This document shows positions 1 to 8,794 of a stretch of 64,000 nucleotides of DNA, in pieces. The notes below the pieces were generated by a model. The model did no database searches. It worked only from the letters and a program-made list of their open reading frames with translations, and was not told the origin of the DNA. Source of the DNA: Poseidonocella pacifica (GTDB lineage Bacteria; Pseudomonadota; Alphaproteobacteria; Rhodobacterales; Rhodobacteraceae); contig NZ_FOJU01000002.1 of assembly GCF_900111875.1 (NCBI RefSeq), positions 558,001-622,000 of the forward strand, read 5' to 3'. The position numbers were made by a program, and so were the translations under genes. Position 1 is the first letter of the stretch, and each line of letters begins with the position of its first letter.

Positions 1-1
1 T

Positions 2-181
2 CTGCTTGCCGCCGTGATGCTTGGCGTGGTCGTGATCCTCGGGTTGGGGATCATGAATTTCGGCAAGGGCACCGAAGACGCCGCCAAGCGGTCCAACAAG
101 TTCATGCAGTGGCGCATCGCGGCCCAATTCGTTGCCGTGCTGCTCATCCTGCTGTTTCTCTACATGCGCTCGGGAGGCTGA
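2..181 (+). CDS. Twin transmembrane HIG1-domain protein, C-terminal part
   Basis: The window opens inside this gene and only the last 59 residues are visible. They form two hydrophobic helices (about visible residues 2-19 and 40-56) joined by a charged loop containing KGTEDAAKRSNKFMQWRI, and end in YMRSGG. This helix-loop-helix plan with a basic loop is typical of the small HIG1-type twin transmembrane proteins of alphaproteobacteria, inner-membrane proteins of poorly defined function related to respiratory supercomplex factors. The stop lies one base before the start of the cobalamin adenosyltransferase gene, so the two are probably co-transcribed. The family call is recognition from a fragment. 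Confidence 0.7.
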   Translation: MLAAVMLGVVVILGLGIMNFGKGTEDAAKRSNKFMQWRIAAQFVAVLLILLFLYMRSGG

Positions 182-182
182 A

Positions 183-755
183 ATGGTCGTACTCAACAAG
201 ATCTACACGCGAACCGGCGACCGAGGGGATACCGCCCTTGGCGATGGCGCACGCGTGGCGAAGCATTCCGCGCGGGTTGCGGCGTATGGCACCACGGATG
301 AGCTCAATTCCTTCGTGGGTATTGCCCGGCTTGCCTCCGAGGATGAGACGGACCTCGCCCTGTCGCGCATTCAGAACGACCTCTTCGATCTGGGGGCTGA
401 TCTTTGCCGTCCGGGCATGGAGAAGGATGCCGAGGCAGAGTACCCCCCGCTGCGCGTGGTACAATCGCAGGTCGACCGACTTGAGGCAGAGATTGACCTG
501 ATGAACAAAGCGCTGGAACCACTGCGCAGTTTCATCCTTCCCGGTGGGACGAAACTCGCGGCCCATTTGCATGTCTGCCGCACCGTTGCCCGCCGCGCCG
601 AGCGGAATGTAACGGAACTGAGCGAAAGCGAGCCGGTGAACCCGGTGGTCATCACCTACCTCAACCGTCTGAGCGATTGGTTTTTCGTCGCGGCCCGCAG
701 CGCCAACAACGGCGGCAAGGATGACGTACTCTGGGTGCCCGGCGCCAACCGCTGA
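183..755 (+). CDS. cobO: Cob(I)alamin adenosyltransferase, PduO type
   Basis: This 190-residue protein transfers the adenosyl group of ATP to cob(I)alamin, giving adenosylcobalamin in the cytoplasm. The N-terminal nucleotide loop TRTGDRGDT (residues 9-17), the RRAERNV helix (about 137-143) and LNRLSDWFF (about 160-168) are hallmarks of the PduO family, which is unrelated to CobA/BtuR. An upstream ATG in the same frame at 132 would extend the protein with residues atypical of the family. The ATG at 183 starts directly at the conserved region and follows the previous stop by one base, so it was chosen. The symbol cobO is often used loosely for this family; pduO would be stricter. Confidence 0.93.
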   Translation: MVVLNKIYTRTGDRGDTALGDGARVAKHSARVAAYGTTDELNSFVGIARLASEDETDLALSRIQNDLFDLGADLCRPGMEKDAEAEYPPLRVVQSQVDRLEAEIDLMNKALEPLRSFILPGGTKLAAHLHVCRTVARRAERNVTELSESEPVNPVVITYLNRLSDWFFVAARSANNGGKDDVLWVPGANR

Positions 756-903
756 AGTTTTGATCGCCTTCGCCGGAAACCTCACGTCGCCAGCCCTTTC
801 GGAGCCTATTTTCCCCTGTTTCCCCCCGGCCCCCTCCGTTATCAACATGGACGTGTGATGGAGGGCCCGCCGGGGCCGCCGCAATTGAGGGAGATGACTG
901 CCG

Positions 904-1662
904 ATGAAGGTTCTTGTGCCTGTCAAACGCGTGATCGACTACAACGTGAAGGTTCGCGTCAAGGCGGACGGGAGCGGGGTCGATCTGGCGAATGTGAAGA
1001 TGTCGATGAATCCGTTCGACGAAATCGCCGTCGAGGAGGCCATCCGGCTCAGGGAAAAGGGCGCGGCCACCGAAATCGTCGCCGTCTCCATCGGTGTGAA
1101 GCAGTCGCAGGAAACGCTGCGGACCGCGCTGGCGATGGGCGCTGACCGGGCGATCCTCATTGTCGCCACCGAGGATGTGCATCAGGACATCGAGCCGCTC
1201 GCCGTCGCCAAGCTTCTCAAGGCGGTGATCGACGAAGAGCAGCCAGAGCTCGTCCTGTGCGGCAAGCAGGCCATCGACAACGACATGAACGCCACCGGGC
1301 AGATGCTTTCGGCGCTGCTGGGCTGGAGCCAGGCCACCTTCGCCTCCGAAGTGCGGATCGAAGATGGAAACGCCGTGGTGACCCGTGAGGTTGATGGCGG
1401 CCTCCAGACGATCAAGGCAAAGCTTCCGGCCATTGTCAGCGTCGATCTGCGCCTGAATGAACCGCGCTACGCGTCACTTCCCAACATCATGAAGGCGAAG
1501 AAAAAGCCGCTCGAGGAAAAGACACCCGCCGATTATGGCGTGGACGTCGCGCCGCGGCTCGAAGTCGTCTCCACGACCGAACCGGCGGAGCGCGCTGCGG
1601 GGATCATGGTGGGCTCTGTTGACGAGCTGATCGGGAAACTCAAAGAAGCGGGGGCACTCTGA
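904..1662 (+). CDS. etfB: Electron transfer flavoprotein, beta subunit
   Basis: This is the 252-residue beta subunit of the soluble ETF heterodimer, which carries electrons from acyl-CoA and other flavin dehydrogenases to ETF-ubiquinone oxidoreductase. The family signature runs from TREVDGGLQ (about residue 160) through [17 protein letters not shown] to MKAKKKPL (about 200), next to the bound AMP. A GAGGGAG ribosome site sits 7-8 bases before the ATG. The stop overlaps the start of etfA by one base (TGATG), indicating translational coupling of the two subunits. Confidence 0.97.
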   Translation: MKVLVPVKRVIDYNVKVRVKADGSGVDLANVKMSMNPFDEIAVEEAIRLREKGAATEIVAVSIGVKQSQETLRTALAMGADRAILIVATEDVHQDIEPLAVAKLLKAVIDEEQPELVLCGKQAIDNDMNATGQMLSALLGWSQATFASEVRIEDGNAVVTREVDGGLQTIKAKLPAIVSVDLRLNEPRYASLPNIMKAKKKPLEEKTPADYGVDVAPRLEVVSTTEPAERAAGIMVGSVDELIGKLKEAGAL

Positions 1663-2588
1663 TGGCAGTTCTACTTCTGGCCGATGTGGCCAATGGCCAA
1701 CTAGCAACCGATGCCGTGTCCAAGACGGTGAACGCACTTGCCGCACTGGGCGATGTGCACGTGCTCGTCGCGGGACAGGGCGGTGAAGCCGCAGCCAACG
1801 AAGCGGCGACCCTTCAGGGCGTCGCGAAAGTTCTGCTTGCGGGGGACGATGGATTCTCCCATGCGCTCGCGGAGCCGGTTGCCGATCTTATCGTGTCTCT
1901 GGCGGGCGACTATAGCCATATCGCGGCCGCTGCGACGACAGATGGCAAGAACGTCATGCCGCGGGTCGCCGCGCTTCTCGACGTTATGATCATCTCCGAG
2001 GTGATCAAGGTCATCGATGCCGATACGTTCGAGCGTCCGATCTATGCCGGAAACGCGGTCCAGACCGTGAAATCCCGCGATGCCACCAAGGTGCTGACGG
2101 TCCGGACCTCTACTTTCGACGCGGCGGATGCGGGTGGCAGCGCCTCGGTCGAGGCGGTCGATACGGCGGCAACTTCGGGGTTGTCGGAATGGATCGAGGA
2201 CACTGTTGCAGAAAGCGAACGCCCGGAGTTGACCTCCGCGGGGATCGTCGTCTCCGGCGGGCGCGGCATGGGATCGGAAGAGAGCTTCGCCATCATCGAG
2301 AAACTGGCCGACAAGCTCGGGGCCGCTGTTGGCGCCTCCCGCGCCGCTGTCGACTCAGGCTATGCTCCGAACGATTGGCAGGTGGGTCAGACTGGCAAGG
2401 TCGTGGCCCCCGACCTCTATATCGCCGTTGGTATCTCCGGCGCGATCCAGCACCTGGCTGGCATGAAGGACAGCAAGGTCATCGTCGCCATCAACAAGGA
2501 TGAAGAAGCCCCGATCTTTCAGGTGGCCGACTATGGCCTCGTCGCGGATCTCTTCGAAGCGATTCCGGAACTGACCGAGAAACTCTGA
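1662..2588 (+). CDS. etfA: Electron transfer flavoprotein, alpha subunit
   Basis: This is the 308-residue FAD-binding partner of EtfB. The C-terminal FAD domain shows the family pattern: [10 protein letters not shown], then [20 protein letters not shown], the [12 protein letters not shown] helix and the [18 protein letters not shown] motif near the end. Length and motif order are standard. It overlaps etfB by one base and is followed about 20 bp later by a strong intrinsic terminator, so etfBA is a self-contained operon end. In many relatives a 3-hydroxybutyryl-CoA dehydrogenase gene follows etfA; here the msr genes converge instead. Confidence 0.97.
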   Translation: MAVLLLADVANGQLATDAVSKTVNALAALGDVHVLVAGQGGEAAANEAATLQGVAKVLLAGDDGFSHALAEPVADLIVSLAGDYSHIAAAATTDGKNVMPRVAALLDVMIISEVIKVIDADTFERPIYAGNAVQTVKSRDATKVLTVRTSTFDAADAGGSASVEAVDTAATSGLSEWIEDTVAESERPELTSAGIVVSGGRGMGSEESFAIIEKLADKLGAAVGASRAAVDSGYAPNDWQVGQTGKVVAPDLYIAVGISGAIQHLAGMKDSKVIVAINKDEEAPIFQVADYGLVADLFEAIPELTEKL

Positions 2589-2609
2589 CCTCGGATCACC
2601 AGACCTGCA

Positions 2610-2644
2610 AAAGCCGCCCTCCTCGCCGGGGGCGGCTTTTTCTG
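2610..2644 (+). terminator. Intrinsic terminator after etfA
   Basis: An 11-bp stem (AAAAGCCGCCC paired with GGGCGGCTTTT) closes a 10-base loop and runs into a T tract. It starts 21 bases after the etfA stop and ends just before the convergent msrA stop, so it may serve both strands because the arms carry A and T runs at both ends. Confidence 0.9.
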
Positions 2645-2645
2645 T

Positions 2646-3158
2646 CTACTCCGCCGCGTCGCGCCGGGGCAGGATCCAGCCCGGACGCGCAAAGTGGCAC
2701 GTATAGCCGCCAGGATTGCGCAGCAGGTAATCCTGATGCTCCGGCTCAGCCTCCCAGAAATCGCCCACAGGTTCGACCTCCGTCACGACCTTTCCGGGCC
2801 ATAGCCCGCTCGCATCCACATCCGCAATCGTATCAAGGGCAACTGCCTTCTGCTCCTCGTTCTCGTAAAAGATGGCGGAGCGATACGACATGCCGAGGTC
2901 GTTTCCCTGACGGTCCTTGGTGGTCGGGTCGTGGATCTGAAAGAAGAACTCCAGTATCTTGCGGTAGGAAATCCGCTCTGGGTCGAAGGTGATTTCGATC
3001 GCCTCGGCGTGGGTGCCGTGATCCCGATAGGTCGCGTTCGGGACGTCGCCGCCGGAATAGCCGACCCGCGTCCGCAGAACACCCTCCATCTTGCGGATGA
3101 GATCCTGCATCCCCCAGAAACATCCCCCAGCCAGAACAGCGCGTTCCTCAGCCATCAT
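2646..3158 (-). CDS. msrA: Peptide methionine sulfoxide reductase MsrA
   Basis: This 170-residue enzyme reduces the S epimer of methionine sulfoxide in proteins. The catalytic cysteine lies in AGGCFWGMQ (residues about 11-19), the defining MsrA motif, and the fold continues with RVGYSGG and THAEAIE. Two adjacent ATG codons (3158 and 3155) are possible starts; a GGAGG lies 4 and 7 bases upstream respectively, so the second may be used. The gene overlaps the end of msrB by four bases, giving an msrB-msrA pair that repairs both epimers. Confidence 0.96.
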   Translation of the reverse strand: MMAEERAVLAGGCFWGMQDLIRKMEGVLRTRVGYSGGDVPNATYRDHGTHAEAIEITFDPERISYRKILEFFFQIHDPTTKDRQGNDLGMSYRSAIFYENEEQKAVALDTIADVDASGLWPGKVVTEVEPVGDFWEAEPEHQDYLLRNPGGYTCHFARPGWILPRRDAAE

Positions 3159-3601
3159 ACGTCCTCCACCTGATCCAAATAATCGCCATACCCTTCGGCC
3201 TGCATGTCATCCTTGTGGATGAAGCGCAAAGAGGCCGAATTGATGCAGTAACGCAGCCCGCCACGATCCTGCGGTCCGTCCGGAAAAACGTGGCCCAGAT
3301 GGCTGTCGCCATGCGCGGAACGCACCTCGGTGCGCACCATGCCGTGGCTCTTGTCGGCAAGTTCGGTGACATGGGCCGGCGCGATCGGTTTGGTGAAACT
3401 CGGCCACCCGCAGCCGCTTTCGTACTTGTCACTGCTGGCGAACAGGGGCTCACCGCTGACGATGTCGACATAGATGCCCGGCTCTTTGTTCTTGAGATAC
3501 CGACCGGTTCCCGCGCGCTCCGTCCCGCTCTCTTGAGTGACCCAGTACTGTTCCTCGTCGAGCGCGGCGATGGCCTCGGGGTTCTTGAAGTAATCCGCCA
3601 T
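3155..3601 (-). CDS. msrB: Peptide methionine-(R)-S-oxide reductase MsrB, zinc-less form
   Basis: This 148-residue enzyme reduces the R epimer of methionine sulfoxide. [17 protein letters not shown] and the catalytic cysteine in [11 protein letters not shown] are present. The two CxxC zinc pairs found in enzymes such as the E. coli one are absent: the positions read VSGEP and SAHGDS. It therefore belongs to the form without structural zinc. The start at 3601 follows an AAAGGAGG site with good spacing; a longer frame reaches 3667 but lacks such a site. It is translationally coupled to msrA downstream. Confidence 0.95.
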   Translation of the reverse strand: MADYFKNPEAIAALDEEQYWVTQESGTERAGTGRYLKNKEPGIYVDIVSGEPLFASSDKYESGCGWPSFTKPIAPAHVTELADKSHGMVRTEVRSAHGDSHLGHVFPDGPQDRGGLRYCINSASLRFIHKDDMQAEGYGDYLDQVEDV

Positions 3602-3706
3602 GGGACCTCCTTTGCTTTCCCCATAGATGGGGCGGCAAAGGTGAAATGAAAACCGCTCCCCGCTCAACTTGGCGTCAGCGAGCGGCGAAATTCCCGCACG
3701 GCGGAG

Positions 3707-4735
3707 CTATCGCAATCGCTCAACGGCCCAGCGCGCGGCCTCCGCCACGGTCTCATCGGGATCAGAGCAGAGCGTCGCAGCTACCGGACCAAGCGCGGGA
3801 CGCCCCGAATTTCCGATGGCATAGAGAACGTTTCGTACAAAGCGATCCCGCCCGATCCGCTTGATGGGTGAGCCGGAAAAGAGAGCACGGAACCCCGCAT
3901 CATCCAGCCCAGCCAATTCCGAGAGATCCGGCGAAACCAATTCCTGCCGCGCATGGTACTTGGCCTCGCGGGCCTCTTGCGCGAACTTGTTCCAAGGGCA
4001 AACCGCCAGACAGTCGTCGCAGCCATAGATGCGATTGCCCATCCTCTCCCGCAAGTCATGGGGCACGGGGCCCTTGTGCTCGATCGTCAGGTAGGAAATG
4101 CACCGCCGCGCGTCGAGCTTGTAAGGCGCGGGGAATGCATCCGTCGGGCAAACATCAAGGCACCGGCGGCAAGATCCGCAGTGATCCACCTCCGCCGCGT
4201 CCGGCGCAAGGTCGAGCGTGGTGAAAACCGACCCGATGAAGAACCAGCTTCCCATGTCCCGCGACACGAGATTGGTATGCTTGCCCTGCCAACCCAGTCC
4301 TGCGGCCTCCCCCAAGGGTTTCTCGGGAACGGGCGCGGTATCGACAAAGACCTTCACCTCCCCACCCGCATCCGCGATCAGCCATCTCGCCAGCCGCTTC
4401 AGGCGCTTTTTCACCACGTCATGATAATCGCGGTTCTGTGCATAGACGGAAATCGCGGCCTTCTCCGGCTCTGCGAGGATATCCAGCGGATCATGCGCAG
4501 GCGTATAACTCTCCCCGAGCATGATCACTGAACGGGCCTCCGGCCAGAGAACGTTTGGCGCGCCGCGCCAATGCGCCCGCTCGCCCAGCCATGACATTTG
4601 CCCATGGCGGCCCGCGTCCAGAAACTCGGCAAGGCGGTCTGGCACCTGCGGCACCGCATCGGGGCGGCAGATCCGGCAGAGGTCAAACCCCATGTCCTCT
4701 GCGGCTTGGGTCAGGCGCGCCTTCAGCTCATCCAT
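3707..4735 (-). CDS. queG: Epoxyqueuosine reductase QueG
   Basis: This 342-residue cobalamin- and iron-sulfur-dependent enzyme carries out the last step of queuosine synthesis, reducing epoxyqueuosine to queuosine in the tRNA anticodon. Two 4Fe-4S binding motifs are visible, [16 protein letters not shown] and [13 protein letters not shown], after a QueG-like N-terminal domain ([11 protein letters not shown] and [11 protein letters not shown]). The C-terminal HEAT-like tail (about residues 290-342) is short, as usual in alphaproteobacteria. It lies 42 bp downstream of the GST gene on the same strand. Confidence 0.95.
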   Translation of the reverse strand: MDELKARLTQAAEDMGFDLCRICRPDAVPQVPDRLAEFLDAGRHGQMSWLGERAHWRGAPNVLWPEARSVIMLGESYTPAHDPLDILAEPEKAAISVYAQNRDYHDVVKKRLKRLARWLIADAGGEVKVFVDTAPVPEKPLGEAAGLGWQGKHTNLVSRDMGSWFFIGSVFTTLDLAPDAAEVDHCGSCRRCLDVCPTDAFPAPYKLDARRCISYLTIEHKGPVPHDLRERMGNRIYGCDDCLAVCPWNKFAQEAREAKYHARQELVSPDLSELAGLDDAGFRALFSGSPIKRIGRDRFVRNVLYAIGNSGRPALGPVAATLCSDPDETVAEAARWAVERLR

Positions 4736-4777
4736 GCAGCGTCCCGGCCCCTTGGGCCTGCGAGCATGTGGCCCGGT

Positions 4778-5443
4778 TCAGAAATCCAGATCAGCATAAT
4801 GCGCTGGCGGCGGAAACCCTGGCACCTGATCGGCCAGAATGCTTCGGAAGGCGGGGCGGGACTTGATCTTGGCATACCAGTCGCGAACGGTTTCGCTCCG
4901 GTTCCAATCCACGTCAGAGATGTAATCCAGACAGGACAGATGCGCCGCCGCGGTGAAATCCGCCAAGGTCATCACATCCCCCGCAAGCCAGCGCCGCCGA
5001 TCAAGCAACCATGCCATGTAATCAAGGTGATACTTCACCGCCTTGGCCCCGGCCTTGACGTTGCCCGAATCCGGAAAGCCTTTTTTCATGACCTTCTTGT
5101 TGACCCGCTCGTACAACAACTTCGCCGTCACCTCGTGGTGAAACACATCGTCGAACCACCCGACCAGACGCCGCACTTCATAGCGCCCATCGGGATCTTC
5201 GGGGAGCAATGGCGGCTCCGGCACGGTCTCTTCAAGATATTCGCAGATCGGCAGGCTTTCTGCCATCATCCGCCCCCCAAGCTTGAGCACAGGGACCTTG
5301 CCCGCGGGATTGCGGCGCAGGAACTCAGGGTCGCGCTCCCAATAGCGCTCCTCCACAAGCTCCACCTCGATCCGCTTTTCCGCCAGAACGAGCCGAACCT
5401 TACGGCAGAAGGGGGACAGGGGTACGTGAAACAGTCTGTTCAT
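4778..5443 (-). CDS. Glutathione S-transferase family protein
   Basis: This 221-residue protein has a thioredoxin-like N-terminal domain (SPFCRKVRLVLAEKRIEVEL, then PAGKVPVLKLGG with the cis-proline and AESLPICEYLEE, the glutathione-contacting segment) followed by an all-helical C-terminal domain. The SPFCRK motif suggests a cysteine or serine catalytic type. It is a cytoplasmic protein whose substrate cannot be inferred. It probably shares a transcript with queG, but there is no functional link in the sequence. Confidence 0.85.
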   Translation of the reverse strand: MNRLFHVPLSPFCRKVRLVLAEKRIEVELVEERYWERDPEFLRRNPAGKVPVLKLGGRMMAESLPICEYLEETVPEPPLLPEDPDGRYEVRRLVGWFDDVFHHEVTAKLLYERVNKKVMKKGFPDSGNVKAGAKAVKYHLDYMAWLLDRRRWLAGDVMTLADFTAAAHLSCLDYISDVDWNRSETVRDWYAKIKSRPAFRSILADQVPGFPPPAHYADLDF

Positions 5444-5504
5444 GATGGGGGTCCCGGATTGGCTGGGTAGAACACTCTCTCAATGCCGCAGGGATCGGGG
5501 CGAT

Positions 5505-6227
5505 TCAACCGTCCGCGCCGAAACAGGCGGCACGCCCATCGCGTCGGATCGTCGCCGCACCGTCGGCAATGCTTCGGGCGCGGAGCGTGACGAAATCGGA
5601 AGGTCGCCCCGCATCGCGCCGCTTGGGATCGGGCAATACCGCTGCCAAGCGTGCCGCCTGACTGGACGAAAGCTGCTCCGCGGAGATGCCAAAGCTGCGC
5701 TGCGCCGCGGCCTCGACCCCGAAAACCCCTTCGCCAAACTCCGCAACATTGAGGTAGACCTCAAGAATTCGCTGCTTCGGCCATGCGATCTCCACCGCCG
5801 GAGTCAGGATCGCCTCAAGCGCTTTGCGCGGCCAACTTCGCCCCTGCCAGAGATAGACGTTCTTCACGACCTGCTGGCTGATGGTGCTTGCGCCCCGCAC
5901 TTCGCCCCGCGCGATGACCCCCCGGATCGCCGCCATGTCAAAGCCCCAGTGTCGGCAGAAATTCGCGTCTTCTGCTGCCACCGCCGCCCGCGCCATGACC
6001 GGCGCGATCCTCTCCATGGGGACCCACTCTTGCGCCACCCCGTCGAGCCGCCGCGATTCGCGCATCATATAGGGGGTCGTGGGCGGATTGATGAACCGAT
6101 AGCCGAGAATCGCCATGACCAGCAGAGCGCTCAGCACGAGCACCGCACGCAATGCCCATCGCCGAAACCCCACTCTGGGCTTCTCTTTCGTTTTCGCCTT
6201 CGCCTTCCCGCGTGCCTTGCCTGCCAC
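5505..6227 (-). CDS. mtgA: Monofunctional peptidoglycan glycosyltransferase MtgA
   Basis: This is a GT51-family lipid II polymerase anchored in the inner membrane. A basic cytoplasmic N-terminus is followed by one membrane helix (ALRAVLVLSALLVMAILGY), then the GT51 motifs EDANFCRHWGFD with the catalytic glutamate, GASTISQQVVKN and the ILEVYLNVAEFGEGVFG stretch. The chosen GTG at 6227 has an AAGG site 8 bases upstream and gives 240 residues, close to the usual length. An ATG at 6314 would add 29 residues with no visible ribosome site and remains possible. Confidence 0.9.
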   Translation of the reverse strand: MAGKARGKAKAKTKEKPRVGFRRWALRAVLVLSALLVMAILGYRFINPPTTPYMMRESRRLDGVAQEWVPMERIAPVMARAAVAAEDANFCRHWGFDMAAIRGVIARGEVRGASTISQQVVKNVYLWQGRSWPRKALEAILTPAVEIAWPKQRILEVYLNVAEFGEGVFGVEAAAQRSFGISAEQLSSSQAARLAAVLPDPKRRDAGRPSDFVTLRARSIADGAATIRRDGRAACFGADG

Positions 6228-6376
6228 TGTCGCAACCTTGTTCCTTTTGCACCGGCCTTCTGCCGCAGCAAGCCCGGCATTCCAAGCACCAGACCCGGAT
6301 ACCGCGCGCACCATTAGGGATTTATTGCGATTCCTTACCCCAAGATTAACCTAGTTTCCGTTAGTAAGGCGCCACA

Positions 6377-6871
6377 ATGTATTCAGTACTCGATCGGCCA
6401 GCAGACAGCCCCCATCCGCCAGCCACCCCGGAAACGTCCCCGGCAAGACCTCAGCCACTCCGCCGCGAGGATTCGCCCTCACGTATCGCTGCGGCGGGCC
6501 TTGATCTGTCGCCGGAACTCGTCGCGATGACCTATTGCAGCGGCGATTGCATCAAGTTGCTCGAACCGGACGGTCGCCTCGCCTACATGAGCGCCAACGC
6601 AGCCCGCGCAATGAAGGATGACACCTCCGGCGCGCTCTACGGAACCTTCTGGTGGGATCTGTGGCCCGATCAACTGCGCGAAACCGTGAAGAGAGCAGTC
6701 GGCATCGCGCGCATGGGCCGCCTCGCAAATTTCATCGCGCCCTGCCCCACCGCAAGGGGCATACCCGCATTTTGGGATGTGACGGTTACCGGCATCACCA
6801 ACGAGCATGGGGAAGTCTGCGAGATACTGGCAGTCACCCGCCGGACGCTGGACAGGCCCCGCCCGCTCTGA
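6377..6871 (+). CDS. PAS-domain protein
   Basis: This 164-residue soluble protein has a proline-rich N-terminus (about 1-45) and a single PAS fold (about 46-155; CIKLLEPDGRLAYMSANAARAM at the start and WDVTVTGITNEHGEVCEIL at the end). There is no output domain, so it can only sense or act through a partner. An AAGG site lies 7 bases before the ATG. It is divergent from mtgA across about 150 bp. The ligand is unknown. Confidence 0.75.
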   Translation: MYSVLDRPADSPHPPATPETSPARPQPLRREDSPSRIAAAGLDLSPELVAMTYCSGDCIKLLEPDGRLAYMSANAARAMKDDTSGALYGTFWWDLWPDQLRETVKRAVGIARMGRLANFIAPCPTARGIPAFWDVTVTGITNEHGEVCEILAVTRRTLDRPRPL

Positions 6872-6884
6872 GGGGCCAGACCCC

Positions 6885-7799
6885 TCAGGGGCGCGACAGG
6901 GCCCTTGCCTGACGTGGATGGGGCACCGGGCGCGCCGTCGGCGCCCCGTCACCAAGCGGCAGATCAGGGAACAGTATCTCAAGCTCCGCCCGCAGCGCCG
7001 CATCCCCTTCGAGCCAGTCCGCACCGGGATTGAAGCTCTCGCTCAGGGTACCTTCGGAACACAGGATCACGGGCGCGTCGCACATCAGGTGCACATAGCG
7101 CACGGTATCCATCTCGACCCGGCGTACCGTCTTGTCGTTCACCAGATGCACCGCCGCCACGAGAACCTCCGGCTCACCAAAGAGCAACTCGGCACGCGCG
7201 CCCTTGACCAGCATCCGGTGCTGCGGAGAGACAAGCAGCGGCCTCTCGTTGCCGATTGCCCCGGCTTCGAATCGCACGGGGGCCAGTGCCCGCACCCCAG
7301 GTACGGCGCTTTCCCCGGCCCAGATCAGCGTTTCCGCCGTCCCGTCTACTGTTGTCACCGCATCCCCGGCGCACAAATCCTCAACTAGAACCCTGCCATC
7401 CGGGGTATCGATCAATGTCCCCGCCACAAAGCACGCCGGCCCGAAGCGTGGAATCGCAATATCGTTTTGCTGGCTGACCCAGGTGGAGTTCTGAAAAGTC
7501 CCCTCCCTGAGCACGGAATTGTCGGTCGGGGTGAACAGCCTTCGCCCGTCCTGCAGGTAGAAGGTGACCCCCGAAAACGTCTGCGATACACCGTCGATCC
7601 GCAGCGTTACCGTATCGCCATCAAAGGTCCGCGTGACCCGGCTGCCATCGATGGTATCCCCATCGCGCCTGCCGATATCGGAATCGTCGTTCACATCCGT
7701 GAGCGTCAGGTTGATCGGCGTCAGGACTGTGCCCGTAGACGGCGGCGAATAGGGATCAATTAGGATGAACTGGTCGGTAAAAGACTGGGGCATTGGCAT
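6885..7799 (-). CDS. Hint (hedgehog/intein-type) domain protein
   Basis: This 304-residue protein has a beta-rich N-terminal half (about 1-125) rich in DxD and threonine, then a Hint domain that begins with the nucleophile cysteine in CFVAGTLIDTPDGRV (about 126-140), with VEDLCAGDAVTTVDG following and SPQHRML later. Such Hint modules occur C-terminally in secreted or calcium-binding proteins of Rhodobacteraceae. Whether it self-cleaves is unknown. It converges on the PAS gene and is divergent from the VPLPA-CTERM gene at 8041, with 241 bp between the starts. Confidence 0.85.
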   Translation of the reverse strand: MPMPQSFTDQFILIDPYSPPSTGTVLTPINLTLTDVNDDSDIGRRDGDTIDGSRVTRTFDGDTVTLRIDGVSQTFSGVTFYLQDGRRLFTPTDNSVLREGTFQNSTWVSQQNDIAIPRFGPACFVAGTLIDTPDGRVLVEDLCAGDAVTTVDGTAETLIWAGESAVPGVRALAPVRFEAGAIGNERPLLVSPQHRMLVKGARAELLFGEPEVLVAAVHLVNDKTVRRVEMDTVRYVHLMCDAPVILCSEGTLSESFNPGADWLEGDAALRAELEILFPDLPLGDGAPTARPVPHPRQARALSRP

Positions 7800-7954
7800 C
7801 TCACAAACGGCACGGTCCGACCATCATAGTCGACAAATGCCCCCGCGCCAAACTCAAGCGCGAAGCCATGGGAAACGTGACGCCGGGTCACTTTCAGGAA
7901 ATCCATTCCGGTAGGAAATCAAAAGGATAGGAGTCGGCCCGTGGCCTGCCTCCG

Positions 7955-7969
7955 TTAACCTATTGTTCA
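7955..7969 (+). promoter_or_regulatory. CtrA-like box upstream of the VPLPA-CTERM gene
   Basis: TTAACCTATTGTTCA fits TTAA-N7-TTCA, one base from the alphaproteobacterial CtrA consensus TTAA-N7-TTAA. It lies 71 bases before the ATG at 8041, a plausible promoter distance. Motif-only evidence. Confidence 0.35.
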
Positions 7970-8040
7970 GCATTCCGTTGCGAAAAGACCCTCTGAACAC
8001 GTATTCCCCTTTTATCAAATCAATTTGTAAAGGTCGTAAA

Positions 8041-8703
8041 ATGAAGAGCTTCCTACTTGCCGCGACTGCCACGGCCGGACTGGCCCTGATGGCGGCGAAC
8101 GCCCAAGCAGCAACCATCGTGAATGCGGGCGCGGAATGTGATTCCACCTCCCCCGCAAGCGCACTGCACGCCGGATTCACCGGATCCTATTCCTGCGGGG
8201 TCACCGCAGATCGGCGCGACGTGTCCAAAGTCAACGTCGGGGCCGCCGATGGTGCCTTCTTCTCGCTCGGGCTAAGCCCCACGGGCAGCCTCTATGGCGG
8301 GTCGGCCGTTTTTGAACTCGGGACCCAGTTCACCGGCCCCATGACCGTTGTTGAGGTCACCAACCCGTCGCAGCACTGGGAAGCCGCGGACGTATTCGTC
8401 GGCGCCTCGATCGACGAGCTTTACACCAACATGCAGAACCACCTGTCCATTGGCCGGGTCGACAACGGCAAGGGCGGAAGCGTCGCGGCCTCGTCCTCGA
8501 TCAACTTCTCCGGCACATACAGCTGGATCGGGTTCATGGACGCCAGCTATGACGAATACGGGATCGACGGAAACAGCTCTGCGGATGGCTTTGACCTCGA
8601 CAGCTTCACCGTCACCGATGTCGCACCAGTTCCGCTTCCCGCCGGTGTGGCCCTGTTGTTGACCGGCCTCGGCGCATTCGGCATCGCGCGCCGCCGTCGG
8701 TAA
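8041..8703 (+). CDS. VPLPA-CTERM sorting-domain protein
   Basis: This is a 220-residue exported protein. The N-terminus is a signal peptide (MKSFLLAATATAGLALMAANAQA). The C-terminus has the tripartite sorting signal: VPLPAG, a hydrophobic helix (VALLLTGLGAFGIA) and an RRRR tail. This is the PEP-CTERM-like signal read by exosortases; the VPLPA subtype is alphaproteobacterial. No exosortase gene is in the window. The middle part is a probable beta-sandwich with two cysteines and no family I recognise. An AAAGG lies upstream of the ATG, and a strong terminator follows the stop. Confidence 0.88.
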   Translation: MKSFLLAATATAGLALMAANAQAATIVNAGAECDSTSPASALHAGFTGSYSCGVTADRRDVSKVNVGAADGAFFSLGLSPTGSLYGGSAVFELGTQFTGPMTVVEVTNPSQHWEAADVFVGASIDELYTNMQNHLSIGRVDNGKGGSVAASSSINFSGTYSWIGFMDASYDEYGIDGNSSADGFDLDSFTVTDVAPVPLPAGVALLLTGLGAFGIARRRR

Positions 8704-8721
8704 GACACCCAGGCAGAATTG

Positions 8722-8757
8722 AAAAACCCCGCGCCGGGAGACCGGCGCGGGGTTTTT
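8722..8757 (+). terminator. Intrinsic terminator after the VPLPA-CTERM gene
   Basis: A long GC-rich stem (AAAAACCCCGCGCCGG with CCGGCGCGGGGTTTTT, loop GAGA) ends in a T tract. Flanking A and T runs make it a likely bidirectional terminator shared with the convergent gltB. Confidence 0.95.
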
Positions 8758-8794
8758 TGTTGTCTTTCCCCAAGGGCGGGGCCCGGCGGGGCAA

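Noticed and set aside
144-926. Long minus-strand open frame opposite the cobalamin adenosyltransferase
   Set aside because: Its protein matches no family I know and it mirrors a well-supported gene; high GC gives long antisense frames throughout the window.
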